Assembly (NCBI GenBank): GCA_964441235.1
Contig: CAYTUQ010000014.1
Span: 1-64,000 of the forward strand
Reading direction: 5' to 3'
Length of the DNA stretch: 64,000 nucleotides
Origin: BS750m-G69 sp964441235
GTDB lineage: Bacteria > Fidelibacterota > UBA2242
The translations under genes and the position numbers were made by a program. Each line of letters opens with the position of its first letter. Within the stretch, counting starts at the first letter, position 1. Positions 1 to 8,849 of this stretch are shown one piece after another. The notes under the pieces are model-generated. The model had not been told where the DNA came from. It saw only the letters and a program-made list of their open reading frames with translations, and did not search any database.

Positions 1-28
1 TTAAGGTTTTTTTATGACCATTGTCCCA

Positions 29-148
29 CTAGTGAAAATCGGTGTTTGATAAAACTAAAAATATACATAATCGAGATAGAAATGGAATTAATCCTACTAT
101 TAAGGAATAAATAAACCACTTAGTTCTTTTCAAAAGTAGATCCTCCAT
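29..148 (-). CDS. Doubtful 39-residue membrane peptide ORF
   Basis: ATG at 148 on the minus strand reads a short peptide starting MEDLLLKRTKWF, followed by a hydrophobic stretch (about residues 11-33) that could span a membrane, and stops at 29-31. It starts 18 bases inside the 3' end of the preceding small ORF, so the two could be translationally coupled. I do not recognise a family. It may equally be the stump of a longer membrane-protein gene, since the reading continues beyond the stop without obvious change of composition. Low confidence that it is a gene. Confidence 0.2.
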   Translation of the reverse strand: MEDLLLKRTKWFIYSLIVGLIPFLSRLCIFLVLSNTDFH

Positions 149-369
149 AACTTTTCCGTGCCTTGGATGGCACGGTAATGAATAAATAGTTGAGCCGAAT
201 ATTTCCTATAACGTTTTATGGTATGGACAGTAAGGGATAGCGGGCTTGTCAACTTATCAAGGTGCACCAAAATTGATGCTGGTGATGTTGTTTGCAAACT
301 ACTGAAACCCTTATTGGCTATACCATGTGCTGTAGCCAGTGCTTTATTAATCACTATTAATAATTTCAA
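130..369 (-). CDS. Small hypothetical ORF behind twin palindromes
   Basis: A 79-codon ORF that begins with TTG at 369 (no ATG in frame near the start) and ends at 130. The product is basic, has no signal peptide and matches no family I recognise. Its only support is context: two long palindromes (387-407 and 423-447) lie directly upstream in the position of an operator/promoter. An imperfect hairpin (156-175, CCGTGCC/GGCACGG) lies inside its 3' half. It could be a small regulator or antitoxin, or a remnant of one. No function should be assumed. Confidence 0.25.
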   Translation of the reverse strand: MKLLIVINKALATAHGIANKGFSSLQTTSPASILVHLDKLTSPLSLTVHTIKRYRKYSAQLFIHYRAIQGTEKLWRIYF

Positions 370-386
370 TTTCAGATAACTCGTTT

Positions 387-447
387 ATATCCGACAGTGT
401 CGGATATCATTCCATTTTGGGAGTATATACGACGGTGTCGCATATAC
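387..447 (-). promoter_or_regulatory. Tandem palindromic operator-like sites
   Basis: Site 1 (387-407) is a perfect 10-base inverted repeat, ATATCCGACA/TGTCGGATAT, around one central base. Site 2 (423-447) has 11-base arms, GTATATACGAC/GTCGCATATAC, with one mismatch around three bases. Their centres are 38 bases apart and they share the core CGAC..GTCG. The pair lies just upstream of the small minus-strand ORF that starts at 369. The arrangement resembles tandem operators of XRE-type antitoxins or autoregulators, which is an inference from layout only. Confidence 0.45.
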
Positions 448-474
448 ATCCCTATCACAGAATAAATTTGTTCT

Positions 475-870
475 TCATAGATCCTTCTTGTTCACTTTTA
501 TATTATCCAATGGACTTTTAATCTTGCCTAATTCTTTGTTTGAGACATGTGTATAGATTTCTGTGGTTTTACTGCTCTTGTGTCCTAATAGCTCCTGGAT
601 ATACCCCGCACTTTGTAATAAACTGTTTTTAATCCTCTTTATCAAAAATTTGTATGCATTCCCGAAGTATTTTAGTTGCTTTTCTCTATTCCTCGCATCT
701 TTTTCTGATAGAAATTCCTCATAATAAACTAAAATAAAAGGAGCGCATTTTCTGGTGGCAAAAACTTTACCATCTTGATGTTCTTTAAATCTCTTTTCTA
801 AATTATTAGTTTAGCCAATATATTTCCAGTCTTTAACTATCTTGCTTTTAATTATATAGACATAATACAT
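475..870 (-). pseudogene. GIY-YIG endonuclease fused to integrase tail, broken
   Basis: From ATG at 870 the minus strand encodes the start of a UvrC/URI-type GIY-YIG nuclease (MYYVYIIKSK..WKYIG). A TAA at 811-813 interrupts the hallmark YIG-x-T motif; beyond it TNNLEKRFKEH and the rest of the domain continue in the same frame. Still in frame, the ORF runs into the C-terminal end of a tyrosine recombinase (ELLGHKSSKTTEIYTHVS, containing the last catalytic His and the Tyr) and stops at 475. The nuclease part is therefore inserted into an integrase gene and both are inactivated. Perfect 16-base inverted repeats (598-613 and 885-900) bracket the nuclease insert. Confidence 0.7.
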
Positions 871-900
871 AGTATAATAAATTTAAGTGCGGGGTATATC
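598..900. repeat. 16-bp inverted repeats flanking GIY-YIG insert
   Basis: GATATACCCCGCACTT at 598-613 and its exact reverse complement at 885-900 flank the GIY-YIG coding segment. The left copy is native integrase sequence (it encodes the SAGYI residues just before QELLGH), so the right copy looks like an inverted duplication made when the nuclease segment arrived or when the middle of the integrase was lost. Confidence 0.7.
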
Positions 901-1113
901 TGAGATCTGTTCCACTTTCCAGTAAATTTGAGAAGACTCTTGTTATAGTAAATATAAGCCTTGATTGTTCTTGGGCTATATTTCCTTCTCAACATTTCTG
1001 CTTTCAAATCCTTGAATAGAATTTTGTCTTCTTCACCCGTTTAAATTTTCAGTATGTATAGATATTTCTATCTTTGAATATCCTTCGGTTTCCCGCCGTG
1101 TCTTTTTGAAATT
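901..1113 (-). pseudogene. Tyrosine recombinase (integrase) N-terminal fragment
   Basis: Read on the minus strand from a GTG near 1113, the sequence gives VNFKKTRRETEGYSKIEIS; after a one-base frameshift near 1040 it continues as GEEDKILFKDLKAEMLRRKYSPRTIKAYIYYNKSLLKFTGKW. The second part is the SAM-like core-binding N-terminal domain of phage-type integrases. The catalytic middle (Arg, Lys, His) is missing and the C-terminal end lies beyond the GIY-YIG insert at 475-600. Remnant of an integron- or XerD-like recombinase; no intact partner is present. Confidence 0.6.
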
Positions 1114-1286
1114 CACTTCGTAAGTAATTTTATGATAAAAAAGTTAAAAAACAATAAAAAATATTAGTATTAGTCACAGGTCATTAGTCGTCGGTCAATT
1201 GAGAATTTGTCCTAATGTAGAGTGATTTTATTACACAATCCTCAAATACACTATTTCACATCTCACGTTTCACGTTTCACGAATCA

Positions 1287-2381
1287 CTAATCAAGACTTG
1301 CATATTTCAAATAAGTTGCACAGGTACCCTCATCGCTGACCATACAGGCACCTTTGGGGTCTTCGGGTGTGCAAACCTTTTTAAAGAGTTTACATTGCGT
1401 CGGAACTTTTACTCCTCGCATAATATCACCGCAAATGCATCCGGGGAATTCCTTCGGCTCGGGGAAATCCACCTGGAACTTTTTATACGCATCGAAATCC
1501 TGATATTTTTCTTTTATTTTTAATCCGCTTCCGGTAATTACTCCTAATCCTCGCCATGGCATATCGGTTGGCTCAAAAACTTCATTCATTAATTTAACCG
1601 CTTTTGTATTGCCTTCCGGTTTGACGCTCCGTACATACTGATTTTCAACTTCCGAGCGTCCCTCTGCAATTTGTTTTACTAACATAAATATTGTTTCAAG
1701 CATATCCACAGGTTCGAATCCGGAAACAACGCAGGGCATTTTATAATCCTTTGCTAAAAATTCATACATCCCGATACCGGTAATTGTAGAAACATGTCCC
1801 GGACAGATAAAACCATTCAGTGCAATATCACCGGAATCCAGAAGCGCTTTCATTGCTTGTGGCATTGTCTTATGAGATGAAAGGACAGAAAAATTATTTA
1901 GTGATTTGGATTTTGCAGCGAGAATTGATGCTGCTACTAAAGGTGCAGTAGTCTCAAAGCCAATTCCTAAAAAAACAATTTCACTATCCGGACTGTTTTC
2001 AGCAATGTCAACCGCATCCATTGGTGAATAGCATATACGAATATCAGCACCGGATGCTTTTTCTTTTGACAGACTTGAATCACTTCCGGGAACACGAATC
2101 ATATCGCCGAAAGTAGTAATTATCACATCATCGAGATGTGAAATAGCAATTGCTCTATCAATAAAATCATTACTTGTTACGCAAACAGGGCAACCTGGAC
2201 CGCTGATAAGATTAAGATTGTCAGGAAGGAGTTTCCGAATTCCATATTTGAAAATGGTAATCGTGTGACCTCCGCAAACCTCCATCAAATTAATTGCAGA
2301 ATCCGGCATGATTTTTTTGATACTTTGTGCAATGGAATTGGATATTTGCGGGTCTCGATATTCATCAATGTATTTAACCAA
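1287..2381 (-). CDS. hypD: Hydrogenase maturation protein HypD
   Basis: HypD is the iron-sulfur scaffold on which, together with HypC, the Fe(CN)2CO group of [NiFe]-hydrogenases is assembled in the cytoplasm. At 364 residues it has the usual family length. Visible motifs are CGGHT at 36-40, GPGCPVC at 61-67, PGHVSTITG in the middle and the C-terminal cysteine set that binds the [4Fe-4S] cluster (C315, C317, C330, C337, C346, C354). It is the last gene of hypF-hypC-hypD on the minus strand, 60 bases after hypC. hypE, which often follows, is absent: the next sequence is the integrase relic. No hydrogenase structural genes are in the window. Confidence 0.97.
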   Translation of the reverse strand: MVKYIDEYRDPQISNSIAQSIKKIMPDSAINLMEVCGGHTITIFKYGIRKLLPDNLNLISGPGCPVCVTSNDFIDRAIAISHLDDVIITTFGDMIRVPGSDSSLSKEKASGADIRICYSPMDAVDIAENSPDSEIVFLGIGFETTAPLVAASILAAKSKSLNNFSVLSSHKTMPQAMKALLDSGDIALNGFICPGHVSTITGIGMYEFLAKDYKMPCVVSGFEPVDMLETIFMLVKQIAEGRSEVENQYVRSVKPEGNTKAVKLMNEVFEPTDMPWRGLGVITGSGLKIKEKYQDFDAYKKFQVDFPEPKEFPGCICGDIMRGVKVPTQCKLFKKVCTPEDPKGACMVSDEGTCATYLKYASLD

Positions 2382-2441
2382 AACTAATTTCTCCCTTGCT
2401 GGATTATTCCGATCCAGAGGATCGGGGTACTAATAATTTTG

Positions 2442-2687
2442 TTAATTTCTTTTTCTTCCCTGCCTTTTCTCACTGAACTCTGCAATTTCTCTCCAGATTT
2501 CAAGACTCTCAAGTGCCGCTTCTTCATCCAATTTTTCTATGGCAAATCCTGCATGAACAATGACATAATCTCCAATTTCCGCATCAGATAAAAGATCAAG
2601 ATAAGCTTGGTATTCAACACCACCGACTTCTACTGTGGCTTTGTTATTTTCTATTGATTTAATTCTCATTGGGATTGCTAAACACAT
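2442..2687 (-). CDS. hypC: Hydrogenase assembly chaperone HypC/HupF
   Basis: An 81-residue protein opening with MCLAIPMRI. The N-terminal MC is the family signature; this Cys carries the Fe(CN)2CO intermediate and contacts HypD and the hydrogenase large subunit. The length is typical. It sits between hypF and hypD in the same orientation, 60 bases from hypD but 273 bases downstream of hypF. The hypF-hypC spacer contains a palindrome and repeat-like DNA, so hypCD may be separately transcribed. Confidence 0.97.
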   Translation of the reverse strand: MCLAIPMRIKSIENNKATVEVGGVEYQAYLDLLSDAEIGDYVIVHAGFAIEKLDEEAALESLEIWREIAEFSEKRQGRKRN

Positions 2688-2756
2688 TTTATTCTTTCTA
2701 ACCTGATTAATTTATCGGCTTTTCATCAATATTTTATCCATATGAACCTGTCTGCC

Positions 2757-2781
2757 CTGCCTGCATCCGCAGTGCAGGCAG
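2757..2781. repeat. CTGCCTGCA hairpin repeat
   Basis: A 9-base inverted repeat (CTGCCTGCA at 2757-2765, TGCAGGCAG at 2773-2781) within the hypF-hypC spacer. It is G/C-rich in an AT-rich background and resembles the dispersed GCAGGCAG-type intergenic repeats seen in many environmental genomes. Farther on (2869-2930) come a short AAATCC/GGAATTT palindrome and the sequence TCTCTGCGTTCTTTGCGACC, also typical of dispersed intergenic repeats. Confidence 0.5.
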
Positions 2782-2960
2782 GCAAATAATAGAATTATGC
2801 TATCCACACATAAATTTTCTTTTAAGAGAACTTTCTCATTTCTAATAACCTGTAAGCCCTTTCTCAAAGAAATCCTTATGGGAATTTTTTTATATCTCTG
2901 CGTTCTTTGCGACCTCTGCGGTGAATAATTCAGGCTAATTTAAAAACTTCTCGCACTTTC

Positions 2961-5315
2961 TTAATAATGCTCTGTCGCATGTTTTATTTTCGCTCCTGCA
3001 ATAACTGCCTGCCCAAGAGCAATGCCACCATCATTAGCAGGAATCCTTCTATGAGTATAAACGAGGAATCCTTTATCTTCCAGGAGTTTATAAAGATGAG
3101 TCAATAAATAGATATTCATAAAAACTCCTCCAGATAATACAACTCTATTTATTCCCGTTACTTCTCTCGATTTTTCAACTACTAAACAAAGAATCTTCGC
3201 AAGTCCATTGTGAAATTTTACAGATATTTTACTTGATTTTTCCCCCTTCTGAACATCCTCAACCACTTGCCTTATCATTGTTTTCCATTGTATTATATAT
3301 GTCCCATTATCTCCAGACAGGGTGAAATTATAAAAATCATCAGACTCATCCTGAATACACTGTTCAAATTCTACAGCTGCTTGTCCCTCGTAATTCACAC
3401 TATTTCTAACTCCTGCTATTGCTGCTACTCCATCAAAAAGCCGCCCGCAACTGGAAGTCAATGGTGAATTAAATCCTTTTTTGATTAAATTCAAAACAAT
3501 CTCTTTCTTATTTTGCTCTATCTTATTGAGGAAGTCTAAGTCCAAATTAAACAGCTCTTCTCCATAAGTTTTATATAAATAGCTAAAAGCCATTTGCCAT
3601 GGGTTATCAATTGCCGCTTCACCTCCAGGCATTTGTACAGTTTCAAAATAACCTAATCGCTTGAATTTATGATATTCTGTTAGTAGAATTTCTCCACCCC
3701 AGATTGTGCCATCAATGCCAAAACCCGTACCATCAAGAACTACGGCGATTGTAGGACTATCAACTCCATTTTCCGCCATACATGAAACAGCATGAGCATG
3801 ATGATGCTGAATACCGATCTTCTTCACTTTCTTTCCACTCTCTGTAAAATCAGGGTATTCATTTGCATATTTTGTGCTTAAATAATCCGGGTGAAGATCG
3901 TATGCTATTATTACAGGCTCAATATCAAAAACTTTTTTATAATGTTTTACTCCCTCTTCAAGTGATCGTAAAACTTCATAATTTTCCATATCTCCAATAT
4001 GGTGGCTCAAATAAACCAGTTCTCCTTTTGCCAGAGCAAACGTATTCTTCTGCTCAGGACCGCATGCTAATATTGGCTCATTAAATTTAGACTCCAGTTT
4101 AATGCTATCCGGAGCATATCCTCGTGAACGCCTTACAGGATATTCCAATCCATTCCATATTCTATAAACCGAGTCATCACAACGAATATTAATTTCTCTA
4201 TTATGAAGAAGGAAAAAGTCGGCAATTTTGGATAACCGATTAAGTGCTTCCGCATTTGAAAAAACAATCGGCTCATCACTGACATTACCACTAGTCATAA
4301 CAAGAGGATTTGGGAAAAAGTGGAATAAAAGATGATGGATTGGTGAATATGGCACCATTGCCCCAAGATAGTGATTGTTTGGCGCTACCGAATAAGTAAC
4401 ATCCTTATTTTTTCTCTTTCTCAAAAGCACAACCGGATGGGCAACACTTTCAAGAAGGGTTTTTTCCTGCTTACTGGTCTCACAAAATAAACCCACACTT
4501 TTAATATCGGGAAACATTACTGCAAAAGGTTTATCCTCACGAAACTTTCTTTTCCGAAGAGTGGATACTGCCTTTTCATTCAACGCATCACATGCAAGAT
4601 GAAAGCCTCCTATTCCCTTCACGGCAATAATTTTACCTTCTTTGAGCAATTCGGAAACTTTTTTAAATAATATTTCGTTATCGCCGGAAGTTCCTCCAAT
4701 AAGAATTTCTTTACCATGATTGTCACGCAGATAAACCTTTGGTCCACAAACTGAGCAGGCATTGGGTTGTGCATGAAAACGCCGGTTCATGGGATCGTCA
4801 TATTCTTTTTGACAGACTTCGCACATTTTAAAAATTTCCATAGATGTCATCGGTCTGTCATAAGGTACATCCTCAATAATTGTATATCTGGGACCACAAT
4901 TCGTGCAGTTAATAAAGGGATATAAATAACGCCTATCGTCCGGATCAAAAAGTTCTCTTAAACAATCCTCACAAACATCGAGATCAGGTGAAACCTGGGC
5001 TACTTTTTCCTTGCTTGATTCACTTTCCTTTATGCTAAAATAATTAAATAGTTCAGAGGAGCCTTTTACTTTAATATCAAATGAATCTATTCGACTTCTC
5101 AGCGGCGGATCGTGTTTTAATTGTCTCTCAAATCTTGATACTCCTTCCTCATTCCCCTGAATTTCTATTTTTACACCTGTAGCATCATTCAATACAAATC
5201 CGTTCAGTCTATTGCTTACTGCAAGCTTATACACATGAGGGCGAAATCCAACACCCTGCACAATTCCAGTTACAGATATTCTATGAGTTATAATTTTCTT
5301 TATTGCTATTTCCAT
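2961..5315 (-). CDS. hypF: Carbamoyltransferase HypF
   Basis: HypF makes the cyanide ligands of [NiFe]-hydrogenase: it carbamoylates HypE from carbamoyl phosphate and ATP. All domains are visible in order: acylphosphatase-like (about 10-98, with VQGVGFRPHV); two Cys4 zinc fingers (C115, C118, C137, C140 and C165, C168, C187, C190); a YrdC-like domain beginning near 210 (KGIGGFHLACDA); and a Kae1-like C-terminal domain with the HHHAHA metal site and the VVLDGTGFG motif. At 784 residues it is full length. It is the first gene of the hyp group; upstream, on the same strand, lies an AhpD-like gene about 100 bases away. Confidence 0.97.
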   Translation of the reverse strand: MEIAIKKIITHRISVTGIVQGVGFRPHVYKLAVSNRLNGFVLNDATGVKIEIQGNEEGVSRFERQLKHDPPLRSRIDSFDIKVKGSSELFNYFSIKESESSKEKVAQVSPDLDVCEDCLRELFDPDDRRYLYPFINCTNCGPRYTIIEDVPYDRPMTSMEIFKMCEVCQKEYDDPMNRRFHAQPNACSVCGPKVYLRDNHGKEILIGGTSGDNEILFKKVSELLKEGKIIAVKGIGGFHLACDALNEKAVSTLRKRKFREDKPFAVMFPDIKSVGLFCETSKQEKTLLESVAHPVVLLRKRKNKDVTYSVAPNNHYLGAMVPYSPIHHLLFHFFPNPLVMTSGNVSDEPIVFSNAEALNRLSKIADFFLLHNREINIRCDDSVYRIWNGLEYPVRRSRGYAPDSIKLESKFNEPILACGPEQKNTFALAKGELVYLSHHIGDMENYEVLRSLEEGVKHYKKVFDIEPVIIAYDLHPDYLSTKYANEYPDFTESGKKVKKIGIQHHHAHAVSCMAENGVDSPTIAVVLDGTGFGIDGTIWGGEILLTEYHKFKRLGYFETVQMPGGEAAIDNPWQMAFSYLYKTYGEELFNLDLDFLNKIEQNKKEIVLNLIKKGFNSPLTSSCGRLFDGVAAIAGVRNSVNYEGQAAVEFEQCIQDESDDFYNFTLSGDNGTYIIQWKTMIRQVVEDVQKGEKSSKISVKFHNGLAKILCLVVEKSREVTGINRVVLSGGVFMNIYLLTHLYKLLEDKGFLVYTHRRIPANDGGIALGQAVIAGAKIKHATEHY

Positions 5316-5419
5316 AATCAGTGGATAGGCAATTCGTAATTATTATACAAATTAACTATAAATTTGCTAAAGAGTTTAAAAAAAGTGAAAAATGAAGTAC
5401 GATTTTTCAGTAATAATAT

Positions 5420-5773
5420 CTATTTCAAATCGTTATAGGCTTTTTCAAATGCCTCCAGTTCCTTCAAAACAAATGGCATCATCTTCAGAACCGTTGAAAG
5501 ACCAACAACAGGGATAGTTAAAATCAATGAATCTATAATTTCGTCACGGGTAGCACCGGCTTTTACAGCTTTCGGTATTATAATTTTTATCGCATCAGGA
5601 GATGGGCTATTAACCTGAATTGCAAGCATAATTAGCTGTCTCGTTTTTTCATCAAGACAAGTACCGAGATTATTAACCATTTTTTGATAACTACTGAGAA
5701 CATCTTTTCGATTCTTCATTAAAAAGGTCAAACCGTCTTTATCTAAATCTTCCCATTTAAAATTTTCCATCAT
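5420..5773 (-). CDS. Carboxymuconolactone decarboxylase/AhpD-like protein
   Basis: A 117-residue helical protein of the CMD/AhpD superfamily (core: CLDEKTRQLIMLAIQV, then a repeat-like helical bundle with AVKAGATRDEIIDSLI). The family includes alkylhydroperoxidase AhpD, but the CxxC redox pair that defines AhpD activity is absent here; only one Cys is seen before DEKTR. A peroxidase role is therefore not supported. CMD-family proteins of this size are common beside redox and C1 genes in anaerobes. It is co-oriented with hypF but separated by about 100 bases. Function unknown. Confidence 0.8.
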   Translation of the reverse strand: MMENFKWEDLDKDGLTFLMKNRKDVLSSYQKMVNNLGTCLDEKTRQLIMLAIQVNSPSPDAIKIIIPKAVKAGATRDEIIDSLILTIPVVGLSTVLKMMPFVLKELEAFEKAYNDLK

Positions 5774-5866
5774 TTCTCCTAATCATCTTACGATTTTTAC
5801 AAAATAATAAATTTGTTGCGGCATTAATGTAAATTCCGATATTTAGAGAACCTAATATCAGAAAGG

Positions 5867-6895
5867 CTATTTCACTTCTTCCAGCCAGCCCCTTGTATCC
5901 TCAATATCCCCAACATGAAGTGCCGTCAAATGCTTATATAATTTTGTTGTAATAGGACCGGCTTCTTTTCCATCAGCATAGAATTTATAGATTTTACCAT
6001 TATAACCAAGACTGCCAACTGGAGTAATAACAGCAGCAGTTCCACATGCTCCAGCCTTAGCCATTTTGGGTATTTCAGTAACATGAATACGGCGTTCTTC
6101 AAATGTCAAATTAAATTCTTCTTGCGCAACCTGCACTAAGGAGCGGCGTGTAATGCTATCCAAAATAGATGCAGACTTTGGCGTAGCAAGTGTACCATCT
6201 TTAAAAACAAAAAAGATATTTGCTACTCCCGACTCTTCAAAATATTTATGTTCGACAGGATCAAGATATACTACACCATTAAAACCCTCTTCACGGGCAT
6301 ATTTCAATGGGAGTAATGAAGCGGAATAGTTACCACCGGCTTTTGCTGCTCCAATACCATGAGCTGCACAACGATCAAAAAATGTTTCAACCTTAAGACT
6401 GATTGGCTTAAAACCCTCCTTGAAATACGGCCCAACTGGAGAGACAAATACGCAAAATAAATATTCAGGTGCAGGACGAACACCAAGATTTTCGCCCATC
6501 CCAATAAGGAAGGGACGAATATATAAGGAAGCTCCATAACCATAAGGCGGAGCATATTCTTTATTAGCCTTAATTGTTTCTGTAATACCTTTCATAAATA
6601 ACTCTTCCGGCACTTCTGCCATCATGAGTCTTTGTGCTGACTTTTGAAATCGTCTTGCATTTTCATGTGGTCTAAAAAGCAGAATTCGACCATCTTTCGA
6701 TGTTTGAGCTTTCATTCCCTCAAATATCTGCTGTCCATAGTGAATACTTGTAGCACCTTCATCAATAGATATTTTATTTTCAGTAACCAATTTGCCTTCG
6801 TCCCACGAACCATCCTTCCAATGTGCATGAAAACGATAAGGTACATATCTGTAACTAAAATCTAATTCATCCCATTCAACTTTTTTTAAATCCAT
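5867..6895 (-). CDS. ilvE: Branched-chain amino acid aminotransferase
   Basis: A PLP-dependent fold-type IV aminotransferase interconverting Leu, Ile and Val with their 2-oxo acids. The 342-residue length and layout match the eukaryote/Bacteroidota-like BCAT subgroup. The PLP lysine is K185 in AAKAGGNYSAS; IHYGQQIFEGMKA (51-63) and the GACGTAAVITPVG phosphate-binding loop near the C-terminus are both present. ATG at 6895 is preceded by an A-rich stretch with AGGAAAG a few bases upstream, which supports this start. It stands alone, with an 868-base non-coding region behind it. Confidence 0.95.
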   Translation of the reverse strand: MDLKKVEWDELDFSYRYVPYRFHAHWKDGSWDEGKLVTENKISIDEGATSIHYGQQIFEGMKAQTSKDGRILLFRPHENARRFQKSAQRLMMAEVPEELFMKGITETIKANKEYAPPYGYGASLYIRPFLIGMGENLGVRPAPEYLFCVFVSPVGPYFKEGFKPISLKVETFFDRCAAHGIGAAKAGGNYSASLLPLKYAREEGFNGVVYLDPVEHKYFEESGVANIFFVFKDGTLATPKSASILDSITRRSLVQVAQEEFNLTFEERRIHVTEIPKMAKAGACGTAAVITPVGSLGYNGKIYKFYADGKEAGPITTKLYKHLTALHVGDIEDTRGWLEEVK

Positions 6896-7763
6896 GACTT
6901 TCCTTTCTATTTATTAAATCTTGACCTTAATTTATAAAGAAAAATTCTTTATTTAAAACATTTAAATTAAATATTCTAAGACCTACTCAATTTAATCTTG
7001 TACTTGATAATTAACTCTCATTATTACTTCCGCAATAGATTTTAATGACAAATGTCATGCCATCCATTCGTAATTTCCTATCCTATACCCCTAACCTGGA
7101 TAAACCCCGTGGAATAACTATCATAATGATCGTTCACCAGAATAAATAGCAATATTCAACGGGGTAGACCAGAATTTCAAATTTCAAATTGCAAACTTCA
7201 AAATGCAAATTCAAGATCGCCTTCTCTAATCTCAGCCTCCGAAAATAATTTGTGTCACAGATGTCTCTGAAAAAATTTGACATTTAATATTTGCAATTTG
7301 ATATTTGATATAAAGTTGAAACACGTTTTTAGCGTCGAGAATTCCAAACTTTCATTGCATATTTGCTCCGAAGGTCACATAGGACTCCGTTGGAGAATCC
7401 CTTTGGGACAAGAATTTGAGAATTAAGAGACTAAGTATTTACAACAGCAAATATCTACAAATAAAAATAAAATTAAAATCATATTCTCTTATCGATAGAA
7501 ATAAATTATCTTTTCCTAAAACTGAAAATACAATTATTTAAGTTTTATTGGAATTAGGAATGAATATAGCAACCTGCTACATATAAAATTAATATTTGAC
7601 TTAATAGATATACAGGTTAAATTATCAAAGTAGTGTTATGTTAAATTCAAATTATTTTTTGAGTAATGCAGTGTTGGTGAACTTGGAATAAAAATTGCGA
7701 TTTTTTTAGTAGAAGATTAGGTACCATTGAAATAACAAATAAAACTATTTACTAGGAGGAATT
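6896..7763. other. 868-base non-coding divergent region
   Basis: This separates the divergent ilvE and aminotransferase genes. No ORF, tRNA or riboswitch fold was recognised. It holds low-complexity direct repeats of the type AAATTTCAAATTGCAAA (about 7166-7205 and 7285-7310) and a member of the short palindrome family at 7381-7412. Downstream is a possible sigma70-type promoter (TTGACT near 7596 and TAAATT about 16 bases later), followed by a long AT-rich leader to the AGGAGGA ribosome-binding site just before 7764. Confidence 0.5.
7381..7412. repeat. Short palindrome family member (7.4 kb)
   Basis: Two overlapping small palindromes, GGACTCCGTTGGAG and GAATCCCTTTGGGAC. The same CTCC..GGAG / TCCCTTTGGGA motif recurs in intergenic DNA near 9.9, 10.05, 15.5 and 19.6 kb and inside the transposase relic at 51.6 and 51.9 kb. 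Confidence 0.5.
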
Positions 7764-8840
7764 ATGCACAAGAAACTTTTTATACCCGGTCCAGTGGACG
7801 TCCGTCCGGAAATCTTAGAAGCAATGGCAACACCTATGATAGGACATCGAACAAAAGAGGCATCTGCATTAGGTGAAAGCATTTGCAAAAATATTCAAAA
7901 ACTTTTTTACACTGCTAACCCGATTCTACTTTCAAGCAGTTCCGGTACAGGGCTAATGGAAGGTTCTATACGCTCTCTTACTGCAAAACGTGCCGTCGTA
8001 TTTTCAATAGGCGCCTTTGGAAATCGCTGGGCAAAACTGGCAAAATCCAATAATGTACCGGTTGACAAAGTTGAAGCAGAGTGGGGACAACCAACATTAC
8101 CAGAAATAGTTGATGAATATCTTTCTACCGGGAAATACGATGTCTTCACCATTACACACAATGAAACCTCTACAGGAGTTATGAATCCTGTTTATGAAAT
8201 TGCAGAAATCCGAAAAAAATACCCGGATGTACTCTGGTTAATGGATGCAGTGTCCTCTATGGCAGGTGTGAAAATCGAAGTTGATAAATTAGGTGTTGAT
8301 GTTTGCATCACCTCTACCCAAAAAGCTATTGGCTTACCACCGGGAATGTCTATTTGTTCTATCACCGAAAGAGCTCTTGAACATGGTAAACAGGTAGAAT
8401 TTCGCGGAACATATCTTGATCTTTTAGCACTGTACGCATATATGCAGAAAAAACCGTATCAATATCCCTCTACCCCATCAATAGCCCACATGTTCGCACT
8501 GGACAAACAGCTTGATTACATTTTGAATGAAGAGGGGCTGGAAAATCGCTATGCCCGCCACCTGGAAATGGCAAAGATAACAAGAGCATGGGCAGATGAA
8601 AATTTTGAACGCTTTGCAGCTAAAGGATATGAATCACAAACTCTCACAACTATAAAAAACACTAAGGGAATTTCAATTGCCGAATTAAATAAGCGAATCG
8701 GAGAATTGGGCTATCAGATTTCAAACGGTTATGGTGATTTAAAGGAAAAAACTTTCCGTATCGCTCACATGGCAGACCGTAAAGTAGATGAACTGAAAGA
8801 ACTCTTGAACGTAATTGACAAAGAAATCGCTAAAATGTAA
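7764..8840 (+). CDS. Class V aminotransferase, phosphoserine/serine type
   Basis: A PLP-dependent fold-type I class V enzyme of 358 residues, in the SgaA/AGXT-like group also used as phosphoserine aminotransferase by archaea and thermophilic bacteria. It begins with FIPGPVDVRPEILEAM. The PLP aspartate is D161 in MDAVSSMAG and the Schiff-base lysine is K187 in TSTQKAIGLPPG. The neighbours decide the likely role: it is followed by serA and a DUF1015 gene in the same direction, so 3-phosphohydroxypyruvate to phosphoserine is the best guess. Alanine-glyoxylate or serine-pyruvate transamination cannot be excluded from sequence alone. The start is fixed by a strong AGGAGGA site six bases upstream. 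Confidence 0.9.
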   Translation: MHKKLFIPGPVDVRPEILEAMATPMIGHRTKEASALGESICKNIQKLFYTANPILLSSSSGTGLMEGSIRSLTAKRAVVFSIGAFGNRWAKLAKSNNVPVDKVEAEWGQPTLPEIVDEYLSTGKYDVFTITHNETSTGVMNPVYEIAEIRKKYPDVLWLMDAVSSMAGVKIEVDKLGVDVCITSTQKAIGLPPGMSICSITERALEHGKQVEFRGTYLDLLALYAYMQKKPYQYPSTPSIAHMFALDKQLDYILNEEGLENRYARHLEMAKITRAWADENFERFAAKGYESQTLTTIKNTKGISIAELNKRIGELGYQISNGYGDLKEKTFRIAHMADRKVDELKELLNVIDKEIAKM

Positions 8841-8849
8841 AAAATAATA

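Noticed and set aside
1690..1730. GGTTCGAATCC-like tRNA T-loop
   Set aside because: It lies inside hypD in frame and no acceptor stem or anticodon arm can be folded around it.
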